From: Motacilla alba alba
Taxonomy: Eukaryota; Chordata; Aves; Passeriformes; Motacillidae
Reading direction: 5' to 3'
NCBI RefSeq assembly: GCF_015832195.1
Contig: NC_052019.1
Location: 42,411,016 to 42,475,015 of the forward strand
Length of the DNA stretch: 64,000 nucleotides
Shown: positions 49,001-62,200 of the stretch, one piece after another
Layout: every line of letters begins with the position of its first letter
Numbering within the stretch: the stretch's first letter is position 1
The notes under the pieces: generated by a model
What the model was told of the DNA's origin: nothing
What the model saw: the letters and a program-made list of their open reading frames with translations, nothing else
Database searches by the model: none
Position numbers and translations under genes: made by a program

Positions 49001-49970
49001 TGTACGAGACTGCTGCTGGATCCACTTTCACTCTCTCTTCAGGCCTGACAAGTGCTCTTGTGCCAAGGACATCTCTGAACCTAAGGGATGTCTCTGCCTC
49101 CTTTTGATGTCCAGACACACTCTGCCGTGCAGAGAAAAGGCTCTACAGCAAGGGGAAGCAGAGACATCTTGCATGATAGACTGAGTCCTGGCATGGGTGG
49201 CAGCACTTCCTCAGCTACACAGTTTTAGTCTCCTAACATGAGCCAGCACAATATCATTCTGTTTGGGAGAGTGGTGTAAACTCTGCTCTCAAAAGAAACA
49301 TTTCTTTCACTTCAAGCTTTGGCATTTCAAACAAGTGCAATAAAATGCACTGAAAATGCTACTGCAACGTGAAGGCTAAACACAACACAAAATGCCAGGA
49401 GTCACTCACAAGAAAAGTTCTGGAAGAAATGCCCACTCACCCACACTACACAAGCTTAACATTGTCCAAGTGACAGCTTGCAATTTGAAGCCAGATAAAC
49501 AAGCCACAATTCAGCCTTTTTCCTGCTGCCAGAAGTCTGCACTCACTAACAACTGTATCAGCACTAGAACTGGCACCATTTGGAAACTCTTTGATCTGCA
49601 TCAACAGGTAGATCCCCAGTTACTATTTGGTACAGATGCTATTACTTATGAGTGTAAGTTTGTACCTACAACTGCTAAACCACTCCTAGTTTATACCACA
49701 GAATGTAAACTTCAGAAGAAACATGTGCAGTACAGGTTCATGGATGCTCTTAAGAACTAATACTGTCCTTAATGAGGATAAAAAATTTGAATTTTAAATT
49801 TATAGCCTTCACCTGACAATAACAGCACCCTGAATATGCTGTGCTTTTTAAAATGCACTGAATGCTCAGACTTCAGTAAAAAAAATTTATTTTCAATATA
49901 AAAGTGCCAAAATATTCACCAACAATGTAATCTATTCAGCAACCAGCTTACTCTAGTAATCAAAATTGCA
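31063..49970. other. Gene-poor spacer upstream of TLR2A
   Basis: No exon of a known family, no LTR ends and no clear CR1 was seen in about 19 kb. It should hold the TLR2A promoter and the TMEM131L 3' UTR (right end). 42.6-46.5 kb is GC-richer and carries many overlapping open frames on both strands, the longest 190 codons, none of which I recognise. Confidence 0.55.
35999..36030. repeat. Short minisatellite, three copies of ACCGGGTGC
   Basis: Two units of CCACCGGGTGC followed by ACCGGGTGCC. CpG-containing in CpG-poor surroundings. Confidence 0.85.
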
Positions 49971-49976
49971 AGCATC

Positions 49977-49982
49977 TTTATT
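49977..49982 (-). terminator. TMEM131L: Poly(A) signal candidate after TMEM131L
   Basis: AATAAA on the - strand 23 nt after the TGA stop. A second AATAAA is at 49891-49886. Either could serve as an early site; the family usually has a longer 3' UTR, so a later site is likely as well. Confidence 0.35.
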
Positions 49983-50005
49983 CACATTTTTAAATCAAAT
50001 TCCTT

Positions 50006-50284
50006 TCACACGTTTCCACAATAACCCGAGTCCCTCGAAAGTGGGAAATTTGCATTTCGATTGGCTGCTGTAGTCCATATGTCCAAGTTCATGTAGGCAC
50101 GGAAAGGGTTAAACCTCGGATAGTATTCCTGCTTACACATAACTGCCTGGTTCTCCACATGGGTTGAATGTTGAGTCGTGGCACTGACGGGGCAGCAGCT
50201 TTCATAGACATCACTCTGAGGTGCCCAGATGGAACCAAAAAGTCCAGACATTGGAGACAAGCTTCGGGTGCTGGAGAGGTAGGG
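50006..50284 (-). CDS. TMEM131L: TMEM131L last coding exon and stop codon
   Basis: Acceptor TTGCTCTGCAG, 92 codons starting [18 protein letters not shown], through [18 protein letters not shown], to [10 protein letters not shown] and TGA at 50008-50006. The strongly conserved C-terminal end is the best identifier of the gene. Confidence 0.93.
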   Translation of the reverse strand, partial: PYLSSTRSLSPMSGLFGSIWAPQSDVYESCCPVSATTQHSTHVENQAVMCKQEYYPRFNPFRAYMNLDIWTTAANRNANFPLSRDSGYCGNV

Positions 50285-53200
50285 CTGCAGAGCAAGATAA
50301 AACCAGCATGGGAAACTGCAACACGGAGCATTTGCCAAAGAAAATCTGGAAATGCTAAGTACTAAATGGGAGAGAGGAAGCAGAATTTATGCAGAAATGT
50401 AAGAAATCCACAAGTAGAAAATTACAGAGGAGTTTACAAAGAAATATGGCTGCCAAAAATATTACAGCAGCATGAATGTGTGTGTGTGTGCTTAAAGGTC
50501 CTCCACTGAATGAAGTCACGTGAGCTCCTCCCTGCACAGCACAGATATTACTCTAACAACAATATACTGCTCAGTTCTGGTCAGACTGTTGAGGAAGATA
50601 GAGGAGAAGTGGAAGACACACAAAGATCACCATGCATACTTTGAGAGTTAAAATCAAAAGAGGAGGACGCCTAGAAATGACAAGAAAAGGGTTGAAGTAT
50701 GCGTCAGTCCAGAAAGACTGTGCATGCTGGGAGCAGAAAGGGATATTCAGTGTGAAAAATGAGACTGTAATTGGGAGCTAGGGAATTTAGTTAGAAAATT
50801 TTGAAAGCTTATAAAGAACCTCCTGCAGGGCAAGATGTATTAGTCTGCAAGGAAGTCTCTCAGCGAAGGTCATGGAAGTCTTGGGACTTTTAAAACTGAA
50901 TGAAACATTGAAATGTATTGTGGAGAAAAGCTCGCCAGGGAAATGAACTAAATTATCTAATGCATTTTCCAATCTCTACCTTCTGTGTTTCCTGGCATTC
51001 CTGAATAAAATATGAAATAAAATATATGTTTATTTTAGGAAAAAGTCTTCTACCAGTTTTGCTACTTTTTAACATAGAAGAATTTTAATTTTTACAGTTG
51101 AAATTTTTTTCTTGGTTTATTAGTTAGTTTCATTCAAAATAAACCTATAGTAAAAAAAACCTAAAATAGAGGATTTTGAAATATGAGCAGAAGAGAAGAT
51201 AGTTACAATTAAAGACCACCTTGAACTGAAATTACTACACTGCACTATGGGATGACATAAACATGGAGTTTATGTCTGGAGTACAACAGGTCAAAGTCAG
51301 GATCTGAAATCTGCACAAATCCAGCTTAAATCACTTGAATTTCCTCCCAAAAAAACCCCCAAAACAACCCTGTCAAAGTCACTGAGAGCAGCTGTCCATT
51401 CAGCTCTTCATTTTTCAAATCTCTCTGGGTTTTTCTGTCTGCACTTTCTGGGTTTTAGCCTCAACTGGACACATTGATTTTGAGAGAAAAAAATGTCAGT
51501 AGTCTACATAAGCCATAAATATTTTTCCATATGTGAGCTGATTTTAGTCAATTTGCAGGAAAAAGGATCATCTCAAAATTTTGCAGACAAGGTGAGTAAC
51601 ATCCTTGACAAACAGCTGGAAAAACCCGGCTAGCAACGCCAGCATTAAACACACACATCAGGCTACTTAGAAGATTACTGAAGAACAAGCAAGCAACAGG
51701 TAGGGAAAAGAGAGGAATACACAAGGAAGGCTTTAAAGGAGCACACAAAGGCCGTGCCTCACAGAGACAATACTCACTGTGGAGTTGACATAACTGGCAG
51801 GCTCCCAGGCAGGTGGCATGTTGGGAGGAGCATTCCAGGTGGAGGGACAGTTCTGGTCAATGAAGGCTGTATTCTGCATTGCTGCAGTACCTGGGAAGCC
51901 ACTGGGGTAGTTCATGTTTTCTGCAATTTATAAAATCAGGAAGACAAACTAAGGCTTTTGCAATATAAAACACTACTAACATTTCTGTGGAGGAATGCTG
52001 AATCTTCTTGAGACTGAGCCAGGCTGGGACTGACCTAATCCTTCAGTGACTCCATGCAGCGCCAGGGTAGCACAGCAGCGAAGTGTATCGATTTCTGTCA
52101 ACAGGACTACCACTCTGTATTAGAGACCCACTAACAAATTGTTATCAGGAGGACAGGATAAAGACTTGGCAGTCCCTCTACTGGAGAACAGTCTTTATTA
52201 GACAGAACGTGCATGGCAGAACCTCCCCAGGCCTCACCGCCAACATGTCTCAGCTCTAAGCACCCAAGGGATCAGCATGCTGCCTGGGATACTGCAGTCT
52301 GACCTTTCATTAGTACTTAGGTAGGTAATGCTAAAGAATTCTAGATTGCTGCCAGTGTGCTTCCCAAGCCAAGAAACTCTAGCCTGGAAAGATAATTGGT
52401 CACAAGAGGCCTTGTATTTCACACACTGGAAGGCTGAAGCCTGCCAGAGGGGAAACAAAGAAGATTGTGCAAAAAGATATGTGTAATACTGTAAGCACAA
52501 GCATTTCTCTCAATTCCCTCTGGAAGTCCTGCATACTGCCTTTTCAGGCTCTATACAAAGGCCAGTCTTCTCATCCACCACATGCAGTCATTGTGTATTA
52601 CTACAGAACACTCAGCTGGAAAACATAGAGTTTGAAAGCAATGAACCCCCATGTATAGACCAGCTCAGCCTTTTGTTCTATAAAAGGTGAGAGGAAAACA
52701 ACCATGCTCTGTGATAATTAATAAGCTTTATTTCATCTTACCTTCTGGGAAAGCACCATATTCATTCATCTCCAGTGGACAATACATGTTGGAAAACTGG
52801 CTGTCACAAGCTGCATTCCAGTCAATGAAGCTGTCTCAAGAAAAAAAAAAAATCTGCAGTCAGAAACAATTTGCAGGACTTCTGAAAATTACTTAGAAAT
52901 ACTTATTTATTGTAAAGCTCTTGGATGCAAAATGCCGGCAACTGAACATGAGGCTTTTCACATTCCACTTGTCAATTCTGCCAGGATCTACCCTGCACCA
53001 TGACATAATCACAGCAATCTCTCTCACAGAGCTCTTTTTCCTCTGGGAAAATGAACAACTTGTAATGATGCTACCAGAGTCCTGCAATGCCTAGCTGGGT
53101 TCAACTTTCTTCCCTGGAAAAAGAAAAGAACTGTACTTCTTCCCCACAATCATGGATTATGTGACTTGAGATGGCAGAAGAAGACATAATACATTTGAAT

Positions 53201-56200
53201 CCTTGAGAATAGCAATTAAAATCGAGATTTCTATTTTCCCAACCAAATGTGCTCAAGTCCTGTTAAACAGTGAATTTTCTAAGCTACACATAGATTTCTA
53301 GGGGCTATACTACTTTATTAAAATAATTTCAGAATTTCAAGAAGATTTTTTCAAAAGTAATTCCTCAAGACATGTCAGTAGCAAAATAGGCCCTGCTATG
53401 CAACAAGTTTGAAGTAGTCCAACTCTGGATCCAGTCTGCACAAGGCAGGCATAGAAAAGGATTTCATAAGAAGCTGCCCTACTTCAATTTTACTATTCAG
53501 CCAATATGAATAACTATCTGAAGTTATCACTACTAAATATCAATACATAATTGCATGGATGTGCATGTATTTTTTGCATATGAAGTCCAAATTGAGATAG
53601 GTGTATGAAAGCAGTCACAGAATGGGTAAGGCTGGAAGGGACCACAGGGGGTCATATGATCCAGCCTCCCTGGTCAAGCAGGGCCATCCCAGAGCACATG
53701 GCACAGGACTGTGTCCAGAGGGCTCTTGAATATCTCCAGTGAGAGAGACTCCACAACCCCTCTGGACCATCCATTCTGGTGTGTGGTCACTGCACCTGAA
53801 GTAAAGAAGTTCTTCCTCATGCTCAGGTGGAACTTCCTGTACATCAGGTTCTGCCCAGTTTTTCTCTGTATGTGCTCCAGGAGCTCCTGATCTCTGTTGC
53901 ACTGACTGTGGAGTCCAGAACTGGAACCCACTCCAGATGTGGCCTCACCAGGGTTGAACAGAGGGGCAGGATCACCTCCCTTGCCCTGCTGGCATTGCTC
54001 TTCCTGATGCACCCCAGGGTACCACTGACCTTCCTGGCCACAAGGACACTGCTGGCTCAGGGACAGCTTGTTGTGCACCAGGACCCCCAGGCCCTTCTCC
54101 TGTCATTTTGGATGACAGGATACAACTTGAAGAACTGGCCATATTTCACTGCTGTGTGGTGGCAGAGTATTTCTGCTCTCTAGTTTGTGGCACATCTTTC
54201 ATTACTAAAATTTGCTGTGTGAGCAGTGTAAAATAAAAGAATTAAGTTCATTACTACAGGAAGATGAACCCAAATATAGACAGAGCCTGAAACATATCAA
54301 CTTGTATCCCTAAACCACCTTTATACTGGAATATTTGTCTTCATAACAATGTCTGTTCCTGCCACTTAACACAAGTACACACTGCATAACACACCATGTG
54401 GCATACACAAGCTATGCATTTAGCAAGAGGGCAACAGATTTCAAAGCCAAGCCCTCTGCCTGCAAAACAAGTGAAAGTATTTAACAGCTTTCCAAAAGTA
54501 TTTAAATAAACTTGAAAAAAGTTATAGAATATCGATACATGAACAGGGATAGCAGTGAATTTGTATTAGTAAAATTAATCACAATGTACTCATGGAAGAG
54601 CAGTAACAACTAGAACTAAGACTCAAGTGGCAGAAGGACTTTTATTTTAACTATTATTCTGTCTTTACAAAAATTATGAGTAAAGTACAGTCCTCTGCAT
54701 TATAGAAGCCTGAACAAAGCATTATCTCTAGTTTTTACACAAACCATAACTTGCCTGTTGTGGACAGAGGGGGTTTCTTGGATCATGCATGGTATATTAT
54801 TCTCAAGGTTGTAATTCAAACTGTTTGTCATGCAGACTGGCTGGGCAGGCCACAAGTCTCCTGTTGGGTAAAGACCTAAAAAAGGAAAGAGGAATGAAAT
54901 GCAGAGTAACAGGAAAGACACTCCGCAGATTGTGTCACACTGACACTTTATTCTCAATTCCCCAATAAGGACTGTCTGCTAGAGAAAAAATCCAGTTACT
55001 AAGCAATTTTTTTTTTTGTTATGAAGGCCCATCTTTAAACACATCTCAAAACTTCTACTTTTTAAAAAAGATATATGTAAGACTTGAACCGAGAAAGCAG
55101 AATTCAACAAAACAGGGCAAGAAATTCCTACTGAGGGTGCTTAAGTGTTCAGCTGCCAGTGCCTAGGTGGCACACTCCCACACAGCAGGAGACAGCAGGG
55201 ATGCAATCTCCACTGGCCTCCTTGTGCCCACCCCTTAGTCACAAACCACTTCTGAAGTCCAACTACACAAATGCAGCAGGAACAGGATCAGGTTTCTAAC
55301 AGACTGCAGCCATTCCCAACCAGACAATTTGTGAACCCATTAAATGCTGTATTTAGCCCCTAGCACAGATATTCATTGTGTTGCTCTTCATGGATTGCGT
55401 GTCCTGACTGCCCACAGATATTTGGTTCCTATCAACTCTATGAGAACTGGCAGCTGGAGAAAAGAAAAAATCCAAATAAGTAATTTCCATGAGAGAATGC
55501 TTGCAACGTTGGCTCAATTTCATTATTTCACATGATACATATTAATATTGCTACCACGGAAGAAGGTTAATCAGCACTTGTATCCTATCAGACAGGTTAA
55601 ACGTACAGCAGAAGGGCAGGGAGTGCTGCTGCCCAAAGAACCACATGTCCTGACCAGCTTTCAAACTCTACCTCACCATGTAGCATGATGCCTTTACGAA
55701 TCCCACTCAAAAAGCTAATATTACTTCCCTCTGAGATACAAACAATGAAAACTCAAGAATTTTAACAGTGCTACACAACCTCACTCATTGCTTTCAAAGA
55801 GAGCAAGTCCCAGCTGTGGATATTTAGAGAGAAAAATGGTCATGTTTGATTTGGTGCCACTTTAACACAGCAAGCAGTGCTCTTGATGTCCCAGCTGCAT
55901 TGCTTCTGGACATTAATCTGTGCATAGCAAGAAGATGAAAAAAAGAAAGAATACCTAGAACATGAGTTGAAAGCTAAATGCTATCTTGACACAGAGAAGA
56001 TGCAGGAAAAATGATCAAGGTTATAAGCAAAAACTGTCAAGGTTTTAAGCCTTCATTTGCTAACTTTGCACCTAACTTGCTTAGAAGCAAGTCAAGTTCT
56101 AGTAACAATGCGTCTGTCAAGTTGGTGCATGTGTTATTAGCAACATCACTAAAACTGCTTGGCAAAGTGTGAGAAAAACAGCTTAATACTGACCTTTATT

Positions 56201-59200
56201 TTTGTCAGGATCTGCAGCTATGTCAGTGAAATTGGGACATAAGGTTTCAGGATATTGGGGGATGCTGTTCATGTCTCTGCTGAATGAAAAGAAAATTTAA
56301 TTTCTTAAATCTCATAATCCAAACTATTTCAAAGGAAATATACAGAGATGTAGAAAGCATTCTAATGACATTCTAACAACTGCTATTGCTTTTCCACTGT
56401 CCTGATTTTTCCTATTTCAAAATTACCACTGTGCAATTTTTAAAAGCTTTTTCCAATTAAAAGCCAGCTACTTATCACACATGCAAAATAAATAAAATTA
56501 ATACACCTTAATTACCCCATTTTTATTATCCAAGTATCAACCTATTGCAAATTAATTCAACAGCTGTTCTCTAAAACTGGAAAACAAGTTGTAGTTCATG
56601 AAGATCAGTAGGACCTCTTACAATGTTTGAACAACTTTCAGGTAAGTTTACTTTTCTGTCCATGAAGACACACAGAGACACATGAGCATGAATTTGGTAT
56701 TTATCAAAACCAACCCATCAAAGGAACCAGTCAAAATGAATAAAAGAAAACATTTTCAAGCACCAGAACCCAAAGGAAAAGGATTGGAGTATTTCTCCTA
56801 GTGAAAACAGAGATTGGTGAATGAGAAGTTAAATGAGGATTCACAGTAATAAAACTTGTAGATGCGATCTCTACTACAGTAAAGAGGGAGAAAAGAATGT
56901 GGGGGAGAGAGGAATCAATTTTCATGCTGTATATCCTAGGAGAACATTACTCCCATTAAAAGAATAGCATCAACTTGAAAGTCTTATTCCCACCTTTTTT
57001 ACAAAAATACAACTAAGCAGTAATGGAAATGTAGTAAGTTGCTTGGATCTGGAAGAAGTGAAAGTGGAAAACAAATTTCCATTTTTTTCCATTTGGAAGC
57101 TTTTATTGTACTTATGCAGCATAATCAATTTTGTTTATATCTTTCCATGTACTGAAGAAGATTCTTCCAACTAGTAAGTACAATCATAAAAAATTACAAG
57201 ATAACAGGCGCCAACAGGTATTATTTATCAAACTGAGACAAGACTTCAAGTTGGTGTTGTTTCTTTAATGCCTTACAGGTGTAGATTCAATTTTTTTACC
57301 TGGTATTGCAGATGTTATGAGACAGATTTAGAGTGATAGGAGTTTCAGATGGAAAATCATTTTGTGAAATATTCTCTCCTAAAGAAAAGAATGACTGTGA
57401 AAATCAAAGATCCTTAAAAAAGAAGTATGCACAGAATATACATACACACAAACAGAATCATCAATGGTGTTAATCAAGTTTTCTCTCACACTAGATTATC
57501 ACTAACTGCATCAATTTCAAGACATGCTACCTAGGTCCATAGTCTTAACATGTGTTTTATGATTTAGAAGTGATTACCACAGTCTTGAAGGAGAGGTTCC
57601 TTGTTACTATCAAATTAAGTCTGAATTTAGAATTACTTATTTTCTTTTTTCTTAAGAGGCATTACCATTTGAACAAACAGAAAGTCATATACACATGATT
57701 TGTTATCTATTAGATCACAGGTTCAGAGAGATCACACACTATCATTAAGAAATGTAAAGTTTTATACATACACAAATACACATGAAGTTTCTGCATATTT
57801 TTAAATCACTCAGACCATCTTTTTGCAGGTACCCAAAGCTGGGTTTGCTGGTGTCACTTCAGCACTTTAAAATTTACTTCTAGTGCCACATCCCTCTGGA
57901 CAATTATGGCAATGACTTTCAACTACTTTAGTGATATTCAAGTATTCAAGAATTGCAGTAATGAAGCACAGCTCCCATTTCTCATACTAGTCAAGTGTCT
58001 CAGGTGTTCTGGCTATTTACACCTCAAATACACCTATCCAAACCCAGCTCCTCAGATCTGAACAGCTTTCACACATTCCTCATTTGTGCATTACTTAAAT
58101 AGTTTTAATGTTTAAAAAAACCCAAATAATGTGATGAAACAAATTCGAAGGCAGAAATTGCTTTGGCTATTCTGAGTGACTCTCAGTTTCCCAATCCTTC
58201 CATGACAACTAACTGTACATATTGCTTATTGAGAAGCCTGACAGTGATCTTCATCTCCATGAAATATGTGGTACTTCTTGTGAAGTACCAAGCTCTTTAC
58301 ATCCCTCTTTGTGTGTCTAAGAGGCGCTCTACAAAAGACAAGTCATGTGCGCCATGCCATGGTAGGCCTTTCTAATCAGCAGGAAGGCTAAAACTCTGTG
58401 CACTACTGTGAAGAGGTGCTGTTTGCAAAACTTACTGGATGGAAGAAAATGCCTGGTAGTAATCATTGGCTTTTTATCTCCATCTGAACTGCTGGTACTG
58501 CTCCAGCTACCCCAGCTCCCACGACTTGCACGAACGCTTCCTGACGAACTTCCACAATCTGAGCTTGAATCAGAACAAAACTTCTCCAAACACTTCTTTT
58601 TGGACCTCTGATAAAAGTTTTCTAGAAAAGTTGCAAAAAACAAACAAAAAAAAAAACCACAATCAAAAAACCAACACAACATTTATGAAATGTCAGGGAA
58701 AAGTAATCTCAATCATGAATTTACATGGATTCTCTGAATTTGCTGATGAGGGAGGAAATAATATTTACTGATAGCTTCAGTAACTAAACCAGCCCGTAAC
58801 ACAAGGAGCTTCTGACCTACATGACATCCCAGTAAAATCAATGCAAGTGAGGATACAGTGCTGCTATAGGTAATAGGTTGAAAGAGGAAGTGCATACTGT
58901 CCTTTGAATATATACTTCAAACATGAAACATATCCTGGCTGTAGGAACATGCATACAAAGAGCGACGACAAAATGCTGCAAGTAATGAATTCATAAGTGA
59001 TAGATTCTCTTTTCTTATTATCTCATCAGAGATGCAAAGGACAATCCCATAGAAATTGATAACTTTCTTCAGATCTCCTCTTCCTTGAAGTCAAGGAGAA
59101 CAGATTATTAAAATCCTAATGGAAAGGCAGGAAGCAGGTACCCAAGCTTTCTTCTGAACACAAAACCAGACTACTAGTCTGTCTTTCCTTCACCAAGAAC

Positions 59201-62200
59201 TGATGGATCATTGCTTCAGACTGATTAATTTTCTGGTCTGCACCATGAACCAAGCCCATGGAGAAGCATGCAGAGCCCTTCAGAAGTGAGCAGCTATTAT
59301 TTCAGGCACTGCTCATACCAGTCCTGTCATCTTCACGTCAGGGTTCAAAAGGGAGAAAAGCACAGGTCTCTCAAGTAAGGAATGCTCTACTGCCACAAAA
59401 TTCACATTGTGTTTCTTTCCCCATTTTAAGACAATTAAAACTACATACCTGTTTCTCCCTGTATGGACAAGCTCCCAGCTTTTTGGTCTGCTTTACAATT
59501 TTCCCCATTATTCTGAGGACACCAGGCTCTTATTCCAATATTCGCTCTCAGATCCGGCCTTTCAAATTCACCACACATATGCTTCAACTCACTCTGCTCA
59601 GGGACCCTAATAGAACCACACCCAAAAAAAAACATGTTTGCATTTTACATTTCATCTGCATTTTTTCTTTCCAGGCATTAAACACATGAACTCACACAGC
59701 TATCAAGGCAAAATGCAGGGGAAGCAGTAGGTCTGGGAGTCTTATTCCCCAACTTTACAGAAACTTAAAAAACCGTTCCCAAAAGGCAATATCCTACCAC
59801 ACAGACTTTTCAGGGGGAGAGGCAAAATGACATGTGCATATTTAACTCCATTATCTAATGCATTTGGCAGAAGGCAATCAGATGTTGCAGTGAGAAGCAC
59901 AGTTTAGCAGTGTATAAAGACCTAGATGCAAAGAAAAATGTGCCCTGTGTTCATTTCACTGGCACAATTATAGCTAGAGTAGAATCCCAATCTGAAGCAA
60001 TCTTCATTTTTTGCTAGTAAAGGTGAAATGAAATGTCTGCATCCAATACCATAATCAGAGAGTACTAAGGAAAAATGATTAAAAGTCAGCTGTCAAATTT
60101 CTGCAGAAATGGAAAGTTCCATCTTAACTCAGAAAGCAACAACTGCTGAAGGTTGAAGGAACAGACACTAAACTTCAGTATTTCACTGCTTGTTTTTTAT
60201 CCTTCCTATCTACAAAGGTGTGCATCCAGCAAAGATTTACACTTGTACTGACTTCTCACAAAATGAACAGAAATTTGTGTACGATGAGTTATAACAGCCC
60301 TTTCAGATTTACAATCTCCTTTTAAAGTCCACTGACCTCAATAGAAGCACTCGCAATAAAAATTAAGTCTGTGAAGGCTTTGTAGGATTGTGACCTTAAT
60401 TCAAAGGGCTGGGGGAGGGGAAGGAGTAGGATTTTCTCCTCAGAAATGTTTCTATTCTAAAAGCAGTTTGTAACTAGTATTTTTTAATAATCCAAACAAC
60501 TTAAATTTAAAATATACTGAGAAAAATAATTAAAAGTAATTTACAACTGAATTTAAAATGCATTAACACAATCCTCAGAGGGAAAAGAAGTAACTTTGCA
60601 CAGTGCTCACTCAATATTCTTTACAATCTAAGTGCTGCTGTAGTTGTTTTAATCATTACAGCAAAAATGCAAGCCACTCTCTCATTTCTACACATTTCTC
60701 TTCAAAAATTGGTAGAGGACAACATGCCCCCAGTTACTCAATATAGCAGATGACTCTCCTGAAGGTGGAAACATTTCAACAATTTCATTTTCCTTTTTTC
60801 AGTGAAGAGGATACATGACTAGAACTTCTCCACACAATACACAAGGGGAAGGAAGCTGAACTTCAGAGACAGCACATTCCAGACTCTAACAGAGAGCTAC
60901 CACTGCTATGCAGAATGGGCTGCATCTATCTACATGTAGATTTACACATGGAATATTTTAAAATTTTTTGTTTTGCTGATGATATTTAGTAGTGCACATT
61001 CCTAAAAGTAAATGCTCAGGACAAGATTAATGTGTGTTTACTTAAATAGATAAAGTAGTCCTGCCTAATGTATTATGCAAAACCCGCAGAAACATTACAG
61101 TAACTCTGGGTTTCTTCATGATTTGGTGAGGCAATACATACCTTGTGGATATATTTACATTCTTCTTTTTATTTTTCCTAGATGTTCTATTTCTATTCCA
61201 ATTCATATTTGGTACATTTCCTTCCTTTTTATCCTGAGTCTTCTTCTTTCTATACGCATCTTCTTGCTAAAGGCAAAAATACAAGCTGAGACATTATAAA
61301 ATGAACTTAACTTAGTCAATGAATTCCACTGGATTTTTCTAGCTAAATTTCTCTGGACAAAATGACCTGACCAAAATGCATATTTACTCCATGATTTAGT
61401 GGCTTTCCACAGCACATCCTCTTTCCAGCACCATCAATTTAACCAGCCTTTCCAAGACTCTGTCCATCAAGACAGCAAGAGATGATGAGAGAGAAATTTC
61501 TGAATTCCCAAACTTAGCATTTTCCCTTTCACAGCATCTAGCTCTGACTTTCAGGGGAAAAAAAATGGAGGGAGAAAAAGTAAAGCAGTCAATAAAATTC
61601 CCAATGTGCTAAAAACAAAAAACATCTGCCAGATTTATGATCAGCTGGTGTGCAAGTTCAGCAGCAATAAATCCTCCCTTTCCTCAGCAACTGGGGGCAG
61701 TGGGGGAAGGCATTCATTTGAATTACAGCTGAGGAAATTATGGAGTAAGTTACCAGCAAATACTAGTCATTTCAAGAAATGCAAGAAACAAACTGAGCAC
61801 CATCAGCCACTCGGGCAAAGAAGTTTGTAACAACAATTCCCAAAGCAAGAGGAGACCATGTCTTTTCTCACATATTCCCCAAACAATGTAAGCAATTCTT
61901 CCTTACACCATTTTGCCATGGGATTTATATCCAGTAGACAGAATACAAACATAATCCAGATTCTCAGGTTTACTAATTGCCTGATGAAGTTCTTTTAGTG
62001 TTTTATGCTGCCTGCACCAAAGGTACAGTCTGATGTGTTTATCATACTCAGAAACCAGGGGTGAAGAATAATACTTCTCAGCAACTGCATAATCTGCTAA
62101 AGGGCTTCTGCCTGCTGTACTCTCAAATGCGACTTTCTGATGCAAAGCCCTGGATTTGGAGATCAGGTCTGCAAGTGAAGGCCAATATGCCCACCTCCCC

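Noticed and set aside
49392..49760. 122-codon frame on the + strand just past TMEM131L
   Set aside because: It is opposite to the probable TMEM131L 3' UTR and has no recognisable family.
53615..54183. Frames of up to 134 codons on both strands
   Set aside because: They lie in the CR1 fragment within the TMEM131L intron.
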